NCBI GenBank assembly: GCA_021904315.1
Contig: CM038910.1
Coordinates: forward strand, 9,300,001 to 9,364,000
Origin: Sphagnum magellanicum
Lineage: Eukaryota > Streptophyta > Sphagnopsida > Sphagnales > Sphagnaceae
Reading direction: 5' to 3'
DNA length: 64,000 nt
The notes beneath the pieces were generated by a model. It did no database searches, had not been told where the DNA came from, and saw nothing but the letters and a program-made list of their open reading frames with translations. The translations under genes were made by a program, and so were the position numbers. Shown in pieces: positions 1 to 12,280 of this stretch (the first letter of the stretch is position 1; every line of letters begins with the position of its first letter).

Positions 1-2740
1 AAAATCTTCAAAAATAGTAATGGATCCTTTTCCACCTCCATTGGCACCAATTACATCACATATATGCACTTGCACATGTAGGGGAATATGTTGGAGCAAT
101 GCGTACATTGGTTCCAAACACTTTAACAGTTCCATTTGGTGAAACCATGATAGCCTTTTGCATTTTTCACCCATTGGCACAAGCCAACCTCCACCTTTTT
201 GTTGATGATTTCCATCCATAAATGAAGGTTATTTTAACCTAAAACGCATTTATTTTTATTTTAACACATTCGTCATGTCTTTCATATAACGAATCTTCAA
301 GTATGGTATATGAACTTTTATGAAATTATTTTGTCCTAGATGATTTTGCAAATGATTTTGATCAATTTTTTGAAATATATGGGCACATTGTTCATGGTCA
401 TGTTCTTTCATATGTATCACATTTGTTTGTGACATCATGATTATTAGCTTTAAATAAATAGATTGGTGACATTTGACCCATCCCAATTAGAAAAGTCATT
501 TATCAACTGGTCATTTGCACACTCACCATTCAAATCAAGGATACATTTGCAAAGCATTTTAGTCTTCACAATTGGTGTGGCAACACAAAATGGGTGTGAA
601 ACAATGGTCCATGGGGTTTGTGTTATTTTAAATATGCATCTAGATTGGGTGGTATTATAAATGGATGTCCACAATGCTTTCAATTCAATATCATAAACAA
701 CCATTTTCCAGGAATTGCAATATTCTACCAATACTTTGGATTAGTTTTTCCCATTTATTCAATGATTTTATGCATGCCCACCCCCATTATACATTTTGTA
801 AGTTTTTCGACACACCAATTTCATAATCATTTCATCTAAGTCAAATATATGACAAGAGGATCCTTTGGGTAGAATGTTATTTGTTTTATCACATCTTCAT
901 GATTTCCACCTTAGTGTAACAACTGACCTTACTTGTGATTTTATTTCACTAGCCAATGATACGCATATTGTTGCTCCTATCCATATATATGATACGCATA
1001 TATGTGGTACCCACCTTTTTATGCTTCCAAGCTTAGTTTGCAACATTAAGACTCTCCATGTAGCCAACAAAACGTGTAATTTGGTTTCCATTGATATTAG
1101 ACCTATCCATATCACTTCCACCAGGTTTTCTTACACCTAACACATGTTTCGATATTTTAAATGCACCAATGGGTTCTATGTCATTTGTCGAATCCTTCAT
1201 TGCAGAAGCATTTCAAAAATATCTTAGCACAACAACTAGCCTCCCTATGTTTATACGTCCACAAATAGCCTTTGTGATGTTTTTGTTTTGTTATGTCCAA
1301 CACCCAAGCTATTTTTTGTGTAATATATTCGCATCTTGAAATATCTTGTGACATTACATTAAATTTGATTCACATACCATAATTACGTTGGACAATTTAT
1401 TAGGTGCAAGATCTTTCAGCACTATGGTGGGTCATTTGGCTCATTGTCAAATCATAATATTTGCTTTTTCAAAAAGGTTTAACCTTCATTTAATGATGCA
1501 ACTTGTTGCCCCCACCTTTTTAACATGTTGGGCTTTGATTGCTCCTACATTTATCACTTGTTTTTAGTAGGATCATCACCCTATTTTTTTTGATGTGATG
1601 GCATATGTTGAAACAAACAGTTTTCCCTTCCAGTTGGCATTATGGGATACTTGAATTTTACTACCCCAAGTTGTCCAATTTTCAATCCTTCTTTTCGAAA
1701 GTCTTGTGATATAATCATATTTTCATTTACAAGCTTCTTTGATGAACCATCTATACAAGTAGGAGTTTTTCACACTTCTAGGAAATGTTCCTTCAAATGC
1801 CATATGAACATGTTTCCAATATTCTACAAGTCCAATTACGAATGCTTGGTTATTAACCCATCCTACCACATCTACAGGTCCAATTCAAATGTTTGGTTAA
1901 TAACCCATCCTACCACATCTACATTTTGTTTAGTTTTGGATCATTTCCTTACAATGTTAGTATTGGCCTTGGCTTGACACGTCCTACTATTGCACATTTT
2001 TCACATTATCAATGTGGACATACCATTGATTATTTAAATATCCACTTGCTTTGGTGCCTATGTGGGAATGAACATAACATAACCTACAATATTCTCTAGG
2101 ATATTGTCACAAATATTGATTTGGACAGTGGAACAAACATACATTGAAAGTTTCCCCACTTTTCTCCTACCACACTCAACAAGTCAATATTTTGATCACT
2201 AGATATAGTTTTTGGACTTTAACAAACATTGTCATATCTAATCTAACATGCCCAAATATGGTACAACGTGCATCGTACATGATAGCACATGATAAAACAC
2301 ACGATCATATACAAAGCGCACATCAAGAAACAATTTCATTCCCCTTGCCATAGAGACTTAATAGTTGTATTTGCATTTTGACTATTTTTTATTTGTTGTG
2401 CTTAGGCCACTATAGCCCATTATTAATAGTCCTCTTTACTTCTTGCAATGCTTATTGTTATTATCAAACAATGTGTTTCCATGCCCTCCAACATGCACAA
2501 GCAATACTAATTCTTCAAAATGTTCCCACACTTGGGAGGCATAGTGTACCTCTATCACTAGCCAATAAGTGGCTTTTTGGCTTATGGTCTTCTATTTTCA
2601 TAATGTATAAATGATGTTCTGATTATTATGTGCTTTTGTGACTTGTGTTTTCAAGTTTCTTGTGGATACTGCCTTTTTATAATACAGGGTTTTTCTCCTA
2701 CTTTTGTTGTTTCTTCTTGAAACTACTACCATGTCCATTG
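1..2740. other. AT-rich intergenic DNA, no gene seen
   Basis: All open frames here are short (under about 110 codons). They lack codon bias, recognisable motifs and splice-consistent partners. Locally repeated words such as 'cccatcctaccacatctac' (around 1857-1920) suggest decayed duplicated DNA. I see no RNA gene and no transposon end. Confidence 0.6.
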
Positions 2741-2884
2741 GAAGCTTTAACACTAATTATATTATTTTCAGAAATGTTTTAAATGCCTTCAATTTGTTTG
2801 TTTGGTATTGAATTTGGCTAAAAACTGGTGCACCAAAATCAGGGAAGTACCTGATGAACAGTGGTGCATAGCAATGCTTTTTTA

Positions 2885-3124
2885 AGGAAAGGTAGAGAAC
2901 CTTACCAAGCTTATCAAGCTCCATACTTGTAGCCCATCCATTCAACTGCATGCCATCTTTTCCCCTCCGGACCTGCTTGAATGCTTCAGAAATCTAGATG
3001 CAGATTCCTACATGAAGGCTTTCTAAAACTACCCTACTCTAAGCCTTCACACATTTTTCTCAGGGAAAAGTAGAGAACCTTACCAAGCTTATCAAGCTTC
3101 ATGCTTGCAGCCTATCCATCCAAC
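2885..3124 (-). repeat. Duplicated 62-bp exon-like unit
   Basis: Two direct copies, 2885-2946 and 3063-3124, start 178 bp apart and differ at only a few bases. On the minus strand the higher-quality copy (about 2895-2970) looks like an exon. A CAG acceptor precedes a short open stretch (GKDGMQLNGWATSMELDKL) that runs into a GTAAGG donor. The other copy keeps the donor but carries TAG where the first has a Trp codon. I do not recognise the peptide. It could be the relic of a duplicated exon of a lost gene, or non-coding sequence downstream of the PPR gene. Confidence 0.4.
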
Positions 3125-3388
3125 AGGAAACATGTATGGTGTTGACCACCACCTGCCATGACATCTGCATCGAATTCATCAGTTCCCTGTGATGGGTATA
3201 GGTTAATCTCAAACACTAACCAACACACCAAGTTATTTATCTGGTGAAAGATCTAGGTCATGGAATTCTTTCCATTGCCAAATGAACAAGAGCTACTGTA
3301 TTACTTCACAAGGTGGGCAAGTGGAGATCACTCGCCCAGCCCTAACAAATTATCCTAACACTGTAAAGTGTGTACTAATCCTTTTTTT

Positions 3389-5528
3389 TTAATACAGTCT
3401 TGCCTTGTGCCTCCATTGCTTTAGGGTGTTTGTGAGCTTGGGAAGCTTGGCTTCCTGTGTTGCACTCAAAAGAGTTGTGTATGTCACATAATTAGGCCTG
3501 ACTTTACAATGGAGGGTGCTGCTTGCTTGAATCTCCTCAAACAGTTTGTATGCTTCATCAACTCGTCCTGCCTTGCAAAGCCCATGCAGGAGAGTGTTGT
3601 ATGTGACAATATCTGCACAATCCTTGCCTATCATTTCCTCCAAGAGCTTATAAGCATCATCGATCCTTCCACCCCTACATAACTCGTCAATGAAAGTGTT
3701 GTATGTGATAGCATCCGGTTCACACCCCCATGACTGCATCTCTTGCAAAAGAGATCCAGCTTCCTCCAGCCGGTCAACCTTCCGGAGGCCATCAATCAAT
3801 GAGTTGTAGACTACCACATCCGGAACACACCCAGCACGTTTCATATCTCGTAGGAGAGTGAAGGCATCATCCACCCGACCTTCTTTACAAAGCCTGTCCA
3901 GTAATGTGCTGTATGTGTATAGATCTGGGACATACCCATCCTCTGAAAACAATGTGGGCACAGAAATGCAAATGAACAAGCCCCTTAAAAATCCATCCAG
4001 CAAAATAGTTGCATTATTCCAAACTTTGGGCTAACAGAACTACAGTTAAGGTTGAACAATGAACACTTATGGAAGTTCAAATTGTAAAACACACCAAAAC
4101 CCAAAATAAACCTGGTTCAGGGTTCAGGGATTAGGGATCTTCACCTTCCATTTGACCAAAGATCTGCCAAGCTTCATCCAATCTGTCAGCCTTGCAAAGA
4201 ACATCCACCAGGACATTATATATGGACCCATCCACAGCATGGCCCCTATCTCGAGCTTCATCAAAAAGCTTACGAGCTTCACTGGCTCTACCAGCCATGC
4301 CTAACCCTTGTATTAGAGAGCTGTAGGTGATAACATCTGGCATTAATCCTCTCTCTAGCATTGCTTTGAACAAATTGAGTGCTGTGTGGACTCGACCAGA
4401 GATTCCAAGACCATAAAGGAGAGTGTTGTAGGTGACTGTCGAGATAACCAGGCCTCTTGTTCTCATTTCTTCGAAAAGCTCAAGTGCTTTGTCAATGTGA
4501 TTGGCCTTGCCCATTCCATGGATCAGTGAGTTGAAGGTGACAACATTTGGATAACAACCTCGATGCTTCATTTCCTCGAAAATGAGGGCTGCTTTATCAA
4601 CTTCCCCTGCTTTACACAGAGCATCAATCAATGTGCTGAAAGTAACTACATCCGGCTCACAATTCTGGTTCCTCATCTCTTCAAACAATTTGCAAACAGA
4701 ATCCAGGTCTTTTGTGTTCTTGAAAGCATGCATGAGAATGTTAAAGGTGTAGGTATCAGGTTGGAGCCGGGATTGGCCCATCACTTTGTAAACTGCAAGT
4801 GCCTTTTGACGGAAACCTGCTTTGGCTAATGCATCAATAAGCGAGTTGTAGGCAGCTACAGAAGGCTTACACCCAGCATCCTTCAACCGATTCAATGCCT
4901 CTATAGCTTTCTCCAACAATCCTGCAGACGCATAGCTTCTGGCCAAACCTATGTAAATTTCAGGTGTGACCTTGCGGTCCCTCTTTTGCATGCTTTTAAG
5001 CAGCACCTCAATGTCTTCATATCGTTTCTCCTTACCCAAAATCCCAATCATTGCATGATAAGTGCAAGAGTTGTGAGAGAATCCAGGCTGCACCTCTGCC
5101 CAATTGAAGAATTTGGATGCCATGTCTGAGTTTCGCTGCCGTTTCAACACTTTGCAGACATAAGATGGTCGGACATCAACACTCAAGCTTCTTAACAAGG
5201 CTTCCTTGTCTGGTCCCCACATGCCCTTTGCAAGAATTCTGCATGTACTCTCGACATCCATGTCAAAAGTCTGCTGCTGTCGCACTGGTGCATCAGCAGC
5301 AGCAACAGAATGTTTAGTTGATTCCTCACCATGAAAGGTGGGTTGCAGCAGCTTCTGACATGGTGGTGGTTTCTTATCAGCAGCAACATCAAGAGCTGCT
5401 GCAGGACTGATACCATCACCATTCACAAAATGAATGTAGCAGCTGTCTTGATGACGCATTTCAAGAGCTTGTTCTCCAAACCCAGGAGTTAAATCTTCTG
5501 CTGCTGCTGGCCAACATGGATGCTTCAT
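3389..5528 (-). CDS. P-class pentatricopeptide repeat protein
   Basis: Two exons, 5528-4145 and 3942-3389, flank a 202-bp GT-AG intron that splits a Glu codon inside one repeat; joining them gives about 645 residues. From roughly residue 150 to 620 the protein is a run of about a dozen 35-residue PPR motifs with classic wording (VTYNTLLYGLG, VVTFSTLIDALCKAG, LFEEM, CxPDVVxYNSLID). No E, DYW or SMR tail follows, so it is P-class. Proteins of this family bind organelle transcripts and stabilise, splice or process them. The first 90 residues (MKHPCWPAAAEDL...) are polar and acidic, unlike a transit peptide. A good polypyrimidine tract and CAG acceptor directly abut the ATG, so a targeting exon upstream is likely (see 5887-6015). 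Without it, the ATG at 5528 would start the protein. Confidence 0.9.
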
Positions 5529-5559
5529 CTGTTGTGAAAGACAGCAACCAAAAGATTTC

Positions 5560-5592
5560 AGGGTTTTAGGGTCTAGGGTTTAGGGTTTAGGG
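5560..5592 (+). promoter_or_regulatory. Telo-box / short interstitial telomere-like repeat
   Basis: A run of TTTAGGG-type units (gggttttagggtctagggt, then ttagggtttaggg) lies just upstream of the PPR exon. In the sense of the gene it reads AAACCCTA. Telo-boxes of this kind are known in leaders and first introns of plant housekeeping genes. Here it would lie in the 5' leader or an upstream intron. A role is inferred from sequence alone. Confidence 0.55.
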
Positions 5593-5886
5593 AGTTTTCT
5601 CAGATGCAAGTCCTCCGGGGAATAAACATCCTCAGAACTACAGTTTTGACTTTCATTGAACAATAATGAAGCAAGGCAACAATGGCAACAACAACGAAAA
5701 CCTACATCCAGATTTTACAAGCAAAACCCTACCCATTTGGGCATTCTTGCTGTAATTGTTGAGACCCATGTTCTGATCTCTGTACTGGAGCTTGTAATCA
5801 ATCTCATATGCCTGCCCGCCCGCTTGCCTGCCTGCCTTGCAAAAATTGGAAAATGAGCATTTCAAAATTGAGAGAGGAGGACTTAC

Positions 5887-6015
5887 TGCAACAACAAGAA
5901 GCAATCCCCAGTTGTTGGTAACAGGTCCCCAAAAACGTGTTGTTTTTGGACCACCGCCACCCACAAAAGGACTGTTCCAAAATGCCCTGAGTGCTGCTGC
6001 TGCTGCTGCTGCCAT
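5887..6015 (-). CDS. MPC1-like first exon (mitochondrial pyruvate carrier N-terminus)
   Basis: This 43-codon exon starts ATG plus an alanine run and contains LRAFWNSP, then GPKTTRFWGPVTNNWG, and ends at a strong GTAAGT donor in phase 0. The motif GPKTTxFWGPVxNWG is the hallmark N-terminal region of plant MPC1, an inner-membrane pyruvate carrier subunit of about 110 residues. The insertion FVGGGG between NSP and GPKT is unusual. No second MPC1 exon (the DMKKPPEMISGN and FMRFAWMVQPRNYLL segments expected from the family) was found in any frame of the roughly 6 kb downstream. The next same-strand acceptor with a coding exon in matching phase is the PPR exon at 5528. It may therefore be a stranded exon fragment, the first exon of a very long gene, or a recruited targeting exon of the PPR gene. 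An in-frame upstream ATG at 6096 is an alternative start. Confidence 0.6.
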
Positions 6016-6109
6016 GCCTGCTGTTGCTCTATCCACAATAAGAATGATCACAAAAACCCAAACCCAGTGTGGGGATTCATTCAGAAGATATCCCAATGGG
6101 AGATAGGCT

Positions 6110-7249
6110 CTTACTCCAGGAGCTTTTCAGTCAGACAAGAAGATCTGCAGCAGTTCCCAATCAAGTATTCCTGAAGTAATGTATCAAAATATGTTGCAGC
6201 AGTGAGGACTCTACTCCTCTCAAATGCCCTAACATCATGAAACCCTAAACAGGTTGCAGTCTCTTAGTTTGTCCTCAATGCCCTCACATTGAATTCTCTT
6301 TCTGCCCTAACCTTTGGAATAGATGTATTTTTTCCTGAATTTTTGCTGGCTCTTTAATTTTGTGATGTAACCGAAGTGGCAATCATCTCTACGGGAAGAT
6401 TTTTAGAAATATGTCTTGTTTCAATCTCCACTGTGGCAATTGCCAGGCGCTTGTTTGCTTGGGGCGGCACAGGTGTCGATTAACAAATAACCAATGTTGT
6501 GAGGGCATTCTGTTTGCAGGGTAAAAACAGAGGGTTGGGGTTCTTGTGACCCTGACCTGAGTTGACCCCTTTTTGTTGGAACCGGCACAAGAATCGACAA
6601 GAATTGAATCGTAGAACTATGGCTTCACTAGATTTGGAACCGTGAAAAACATTCATAGAAACGGGGTTAGGATCAATGTTTTCTATTTCAAATTTTTGAG
6701 GTAGGTCGGTTCGTTACAAATTGTGAGTGCTTCTATGCCAAGGTGATTTTTTCTTTTTTGGGGGCAAGTGGGTCTAATTGGTTATATAGAGATTTTTTTT
6801 TTCTAAATGTTACCATCATAATTTGTGTATGTTCATAACTTGTTGGCGACAATTTTTTATGTTCAAGCGACTAATTTTTTTTTCAATATTTAAGTTCAAC
6901 TAAAGATTGAATTTTCACAATGTAGCATTGTGATGGATAGATGTTTTTAGTAAAACTTAATTTTGCAAATCTTTTATATTATAGTATTCTTCTAACAAAA
7001 TTTAAACAACAAACATTAAGAATGATTCAACTTTGCTTTCCATAGGACAAGGTGTTTAGGTCATTTGCAATGTTGAAATGAATTTTGTAATCATTTTTGT
7101 TCTAAACAAGAACCACAATGAAATCACTTGGAAAATTTTCACAATGTCACAAGGGACCGTTTCACTCTAGGTCCTCCCTATTGTAAAAGTTGTAATGCCT
7201 TGTCATTTTGAGTTAACACATGTTTAGCTTGCATGTATTATGTCATGCA
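6110..7249. other. Intergenic DNA upstream of the MPC1-like exon
   Basis: No gene is apparent. At 6361-6400 there is a copy of a dispersed motif (gtaaccgaagtggcaatcat) that also occurs at 16327, 25118 and 50157 and resembles the end of the TIR element at 50157-51416. The rest is low-complexity and AT-rich. Confidence 0.5.
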
Positions 7250-7655
7250 TCTTATATATAAATAAATATATAAATTCACTACGTCTGTGACGGAGCTCGG
7301 GTTTCAGGCCGATTGGGCCCGGCGTTAATCGAAGAGCGGAATTTCATGTTCCCACTCTGTGGGCAAAGCTATTGGAGGAAATTAGGTTACGACATTCTAG
7401 CGCGGAACGAAGACCCAGGATAGCCGACATCAAGAACGGGGTGTCGGGCCGGGTCCGGTTCGGACTGTGTGTGACGGAGCTCGGCAACTTTTGCTCCAGA
7501 GAACACCCACTGAGGGAAGTTATCAGCAATCACTTTTCGGAAAGTTTTTGGTATGGTCGTTGCTGATTTTGGGTACTGTAAATGTGCAAGATTACAGAAC
7601 GTCTCTCGGGCGGGGGGGAACTCGACGGGTGCATTATGCACCGGGTTCACACTAG
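7250..7655 (+). mobile_element. Non-autonomous Helitron-like element
   Basis: The element starts with TC after an A (TCTTATATATAAATAA) and shares AATTCACT..GTCTGTGACGG with the elements at 43.46-44.45 kb. It ends with a 3' hairpin (GGGTGCATTATGCACC), then TTCACACTAG followed by host T. TC at the 5' end, a short GC-rich hairpin close to a CTRR 3' end and A/T insertion are Helitron hallmarks. At 406 bp it encodes nothing and is GC-rich against an AT-rich background. It would depend on a RepHel protein made elsewhere. Confidence 0.65.
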
Positions 7656-9240
7656 TAAATAAGAAATTTTGATTTGAATAACGATTCATTTAGGTACACA
7701 CAATCATCTTGTTGTGAAAGGTAGGTGCAAAAAAGTTATCAACCAAGTCAAAACTTTGGTCCATGAAAAGGTTTCTTGCACCCTATCGATTACCTCATCC
7801 ACAATTGCTTTAGCAACAAGTAAGATGAATCTATCCCAACACTTGCTTAACAAAGATGGTGAGGGGTCGACAAAGCCCCTAAAAGGATAAAAACTACATC
7901 AAATGATGGACAAGTTCTCAACCCAATGTTCTCTTAATGTTTGGAACTTAGTTGCATCCTTTAAGCATCATTTAAGTAATAGGGGGTACTCTCTAACATT
8001 TTGACTTTCAAGGCCAATAGTGGTTATAATTACATTGAAAATAATTGTTTTCCAAAACAATAATATTTTGGAGAGAAAGTTTTCATGTTCAAGATGTCTA
8101 TGGATGGAGATAATAGTGGATGTGAATCGATTAAGTAAATGCAGCTTGGTGGGGACCTCTAGACAACTTGGATCATGTTTGATCATGTGAAATGTTTCTA
8201 GGGTTGGACAACCCTCATTTGTCATGTGTATGATCATGTTTATTATAAAGTGATGACGATTACCATATATGACATATAATCCAAAGACATAGACATTCAA
8301 TATGTCCTCTAGCAGAGATTTAACAAGGTGATGTCAAAGAAGGGTGTTACTAATCCAAATTTCAAGGGCTTCATGGCCAACATTACCCAAGTTAATTGGA
8401 ATGTTGTGAGAATCATGTACATGGTAGTGGGGATCCCATTAAACTCATGATGGATAGGGAATGAACTTGTTATTTCCATTAGATTCAATCTATGGACAAA
8501 CATACAAAATAACAAATTATACCAAAGATTTGTTGTCATCATAAGACCTTATGCCTTGAATACAAGAGTGGCACCTTGTTGGAAGAAGCAAATGCCCATT
8601 ATGCAGCCATTTAGTGCTAGCAGTATTCCTCAAGGGTCGTGGATGTAATTGGGCTTCATGAGTTAGAGAATTGGTTCAATTTTTGGCACTTTTGTGTTAG
8701 AAAATGGGGAGATTTTATGATAAATGTAACTTTCACATCCTTTGTTGCATTTTGCAAACCTATCCTGCCTTCATGATTTTTTTGCAAAATGTTAGAGCTC
8801 ATTCTAAGATTATGTTTATAGACATTTATTATGTTTTGTAGAAATTCACTTTTGAAGAGCTTGTGAACATGCCCACTTGCAACCTCTCAAAAATTGCATA
8901 ACATGTAGTTTCAACAATCGAGGAAAATGGGAGCTTACTTGTATGCTATAACTTTTCATGATTATGTTTGAACTTTCAAGCAAATAACATTGTATTTTCA
9001 TTTCAAGAAAGGTGGCCAATCAGGTTATGGGCCTAATAGGAGTGAACTTTTCTTGTGGAGGGCACCGAATCTAGTGAGCCAAAATAACTTGCAAATGTAA
9101 TTTTGCAATATGCATTGGGTTCATTGTTCACAATTAGAATCACGCACATGGAAGAGGAAGAGATATTTGGTTCTTGCAAACAGAAGCCAAACTTACTTTC
9201 AAGATTAAAAAGGATTCACATAAACATAATCATGTCAACA
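7656..9240. other. Intergenic AT-rich DNA
   Basis: Short open frames on the minus strand (8300-7968 and 8542-8309) show no recognisable domain, no codon pattern and no splice partners. I see nothing else in this stretch. Confidence 0.5.
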
Positions 9241-9245
9241 CCCAA

Positions 9246-9446
9246 AATGGAAAATCACATGTGCAAATTGAGTGGCCTTCTTAAAGTGTTCATCACAATG
9301 AAGTTGCAAATGAATGGAAAATCACATATGGAAATTGAATGGCCTTCTTGCATCATTCATCATAATGAGGTTACGGATGAATAAAAAATCACATGTGCAA
9401 ATTGAATGGCCTTTTTCCAATGTTCATCACAATGAAGTTACGGATA
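9246..9446 (+). repeat. Three-copy 68-bp tandem repeat
   Basis: Copies start near 9246, 9314 and 9382. Each contains the words aaaatcacatgtgcaaattga, atggcc, and ttcatcacaatgaagttac. The 68-bp period is not a multiple of three, so the short open frames over it are incidental. Confidence 0.75.
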
Positions 9447-11790
9447 TCACCAATGGAGATGTTGAGGTCCTAAAAACTCCTTGTGGAAATAGAGTTTGAC
9501 ATATAAAATAATGTCCCTTGACCTTGCACATCTAGTGTTCAACATTGCGAAAAACCACCAACCATTCTTGTACCACAAGATTATTACTAAGTTGATTGTC
9601 ATTGGTGTTCCTACTTTTACTTATTTTGATATGTGCTTTTAGTTCGTAGGTGCATCTTTCAAGATTCACAAGTTTTGGTTCTATGCAAATGACATGAATC
9701 GTTGCTTAGGGGGTATGAAATGTAAATATGTAATCAAAAGATCGATAGTTCTTTTTATTTGGCATGTGCAAGAACAGACCAATCTATCAAAAGATGAAGT
9801 GAATTTTCTTAAGAAAACATGTTTTGTTTTCAATAGATGTTAGCCTTTTTCATAATTTGTTTAGTGTGGAAAACTTACTTCTAGTAAATTGACCTAGGGA
9901 TCCAATGTTGTATCCTAAAACACGACATGGGAAAGCTATTCAACACACACTACCATTTACCATGTCAAACCAACATTACAATCAAATGGGAGGATGGTTG
10001 ATTTCTTGTGGCAACTTTTTAGCTGCCATTGAACATTCTTACTCTTAAATATGGTCAAATCTACAAGATTTTGTGTCGCAAAACTTCAAACAAAACGCAA
10101 TATGAAATTCCAATTGGGAACTTTTTAGCTTACACTTGCATGGATTTTGTTATTATGATTTCAAGCTCATTGGATAAATAGGGGAAATATGTGCCATGTA
10201 AAAACATGTATTATGTACTACATCATGTCATGTTTTGTGGGCAATTTGAAATTTTCATTCACTTTTCAATTTGAAGTTGTGATAAGTTCATCACTTGTTG
10301 GTTCAATTTGTAACTTATAAGTAAGTAGGAATAATAGTCAAAAGTGACACCAAAATTTGTAAAAAACCAATGTCCATTGTTAACACTAAACATCATGTTA
10401 TGTGTTTCCTTCCATGGCCAATAATTGTGCCAATTGTTAATGTTCTAATTTAATAGGTTTTGATTTGTTGAAGGATTGGATTAATGTTGATTTTTAAATA
10501 TGGTAGGTATGAATCATGTTTCATTGTGTGAGAAATCACACATTAAATTAGGTGGTTTAATTATCTCCTTTTATTTTACCCCAAAAAAAGTTCGGAGAAA
10601 ATTATTTTTGTGAATTGAATGCTCCATTGGTTTAATTGGAAAAATATTGTGATGTAAACAAACAAATTATTTTTGTATACATGCTAAGAATATTCATAAA
10701 GATTCTTTGTTGCTCATCAAAGTCAAGTTCACATGCTCATTGTTCATGTTCAAAGTTCATAGCTCATGCTCATGTGTTCATTTGGTAGCTACATTGGAAT
10801 CCTCACTTGAATCCTTTTGTTTTTTCTTCACAAACATATATATATATTTTTTTTCACAGCAATAACTCCTTCCTCATCATCTTCTAAAACATGATGTTCA
10901 TTGTATGCAACAAATGACGACAAACAATGACGACAAACAATGACTATCAAGAATGGTTTGTGACAATGGTCATCTCCAAATTGTCATGATTTGTGACTTG
11001 TGATTTGGACAATACAATGTTATGACTCCAACATGATTCTCACCAAAATCTTCATAAAAAATAGGCTTCTTAGTGTTGAACATGTAATAATTCACTTTCC
11101 AAGAATGGTTTTACCCACATGATCCACCAAATCACACTTCCTTCCACGCCAGTCCTTTTTTCTAATATTAAGAACAATCCTATCACATTGGTAGCATTCT
11201 AGCATAGACAATTGATTTGTCTTAATTTTTTACGAGCCACCTTTCTCACTAGAAAAAAAACTTCCAATGTCGACACCATAAACACAAATTCATCTCCTAG
11301 CGATGTTCCCAGATACGCCACATTTGAATCCATTTTTTTTTTTCACAAATCAATAATAAATGACATCACATTTTTAACTAATTAAAAGTAAGAGAATCCG
11401 ATATAATCACCAAGAAATTCTACAAAGGGATTCAGATGAACAATTTGAATTTATCATAATTCTCAAATATACATTTGGTAACTGCAATATTGCAGTTTTT
11501 AGGTCCCAGAACACCATGTACAACAATCTAATCTTTTCTTTTGCATTGCCCATGCCCAACACGTGTTTTTTCCAACTTGCTTATCCAATACTACATATTA
11601 ATGTTGTTGCCAACGTTCCAACATTTAAGACCCATACTAAATGTTTGTTGCCCTACACAAAAACAAATTTGTGAATGGTTATAAGGAGTTGAATCCATCC
11701 ATGACACACAATTTTTCATACTACTTGAAAAGCATAACCATCTCGAAATAACGTACTGATATTCTTGCCCCATGAGTGTGATAAAAAAAT
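9447..11790. other. Intergenic AT-rich DNA
   Basis: No ORF with recognisable content, no RNA gene and no transposon terminus was found. A short purine/pyrimidine-biased stretch and a (TA)n/T-run lie near 10840. Confidence 0.5.
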
Positions 11791-11794
11791 TCAG

Positions 11795-12280
11795 CCATCA
11801 ACCCATTTATTAAACCCTAGTGTGAAAGAAGGCAAAAATTGGGTGGCTACCCAATTATTGAAACCTAGTGCGAGAGAAAGCAAGAAGTAGGCCGCCCAAT
11901 TATCAAAAACCAATGTGGTAGAAGTTGAAAATTAGATGACTACTTGATTATTAGAACTTCCATGGGAGATAAAAAAAATAGGACCATTCAATAATTGGAA
12001 CCTTGGGTAAGAAAAATAAAAAATCAAGGAATTGTTCAACTATTAAAACATCATGTGAAAAAAATTGAAAAACTAACAATCGTTCGACTTTCAACACTTC
12101 TCATGAACAATCTTTAAAATCAAATGGCCACTAATTTTCAAAATGTTAACAAGGAGACAAGGATAACAAAGGAAAATCAAATGACTATTTAATTTTGAAA
12201 TCTTTAATCAAGAATTAACAACAATCAGACGGTCGTTTGATTTTCATAACAAACATCGAAAACTAGTGACAATCAAATGA
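11795..12280 (+). repeat. Degenerate tandem array, about 45-57 bp units
   Basis: Successive units follow the pattern cccaattattgaaacc-tagtg-gagagaaagcaaaaattgg-tggcta and become more diverged from left to right. At least six units can be followed before they fade. Confidence 0.55.

Noticed and set aside
2600..5886. Searching for the missing MPC1 exons within or beyond the PPR gene
   Set aside because: None of the expected MPC1 segments (KKPPEMISGN, FMRFAWMVQPRN, CHASNE) appears on the minus strand of this stretch.
9103..9499. Repetitive open frames (MENHMCKLSGLL / MENHIWKLNGLL type)
   Set aside because: These are translations of a 68-bp non-coding tandem repeat whose period shifts frame in each copy.
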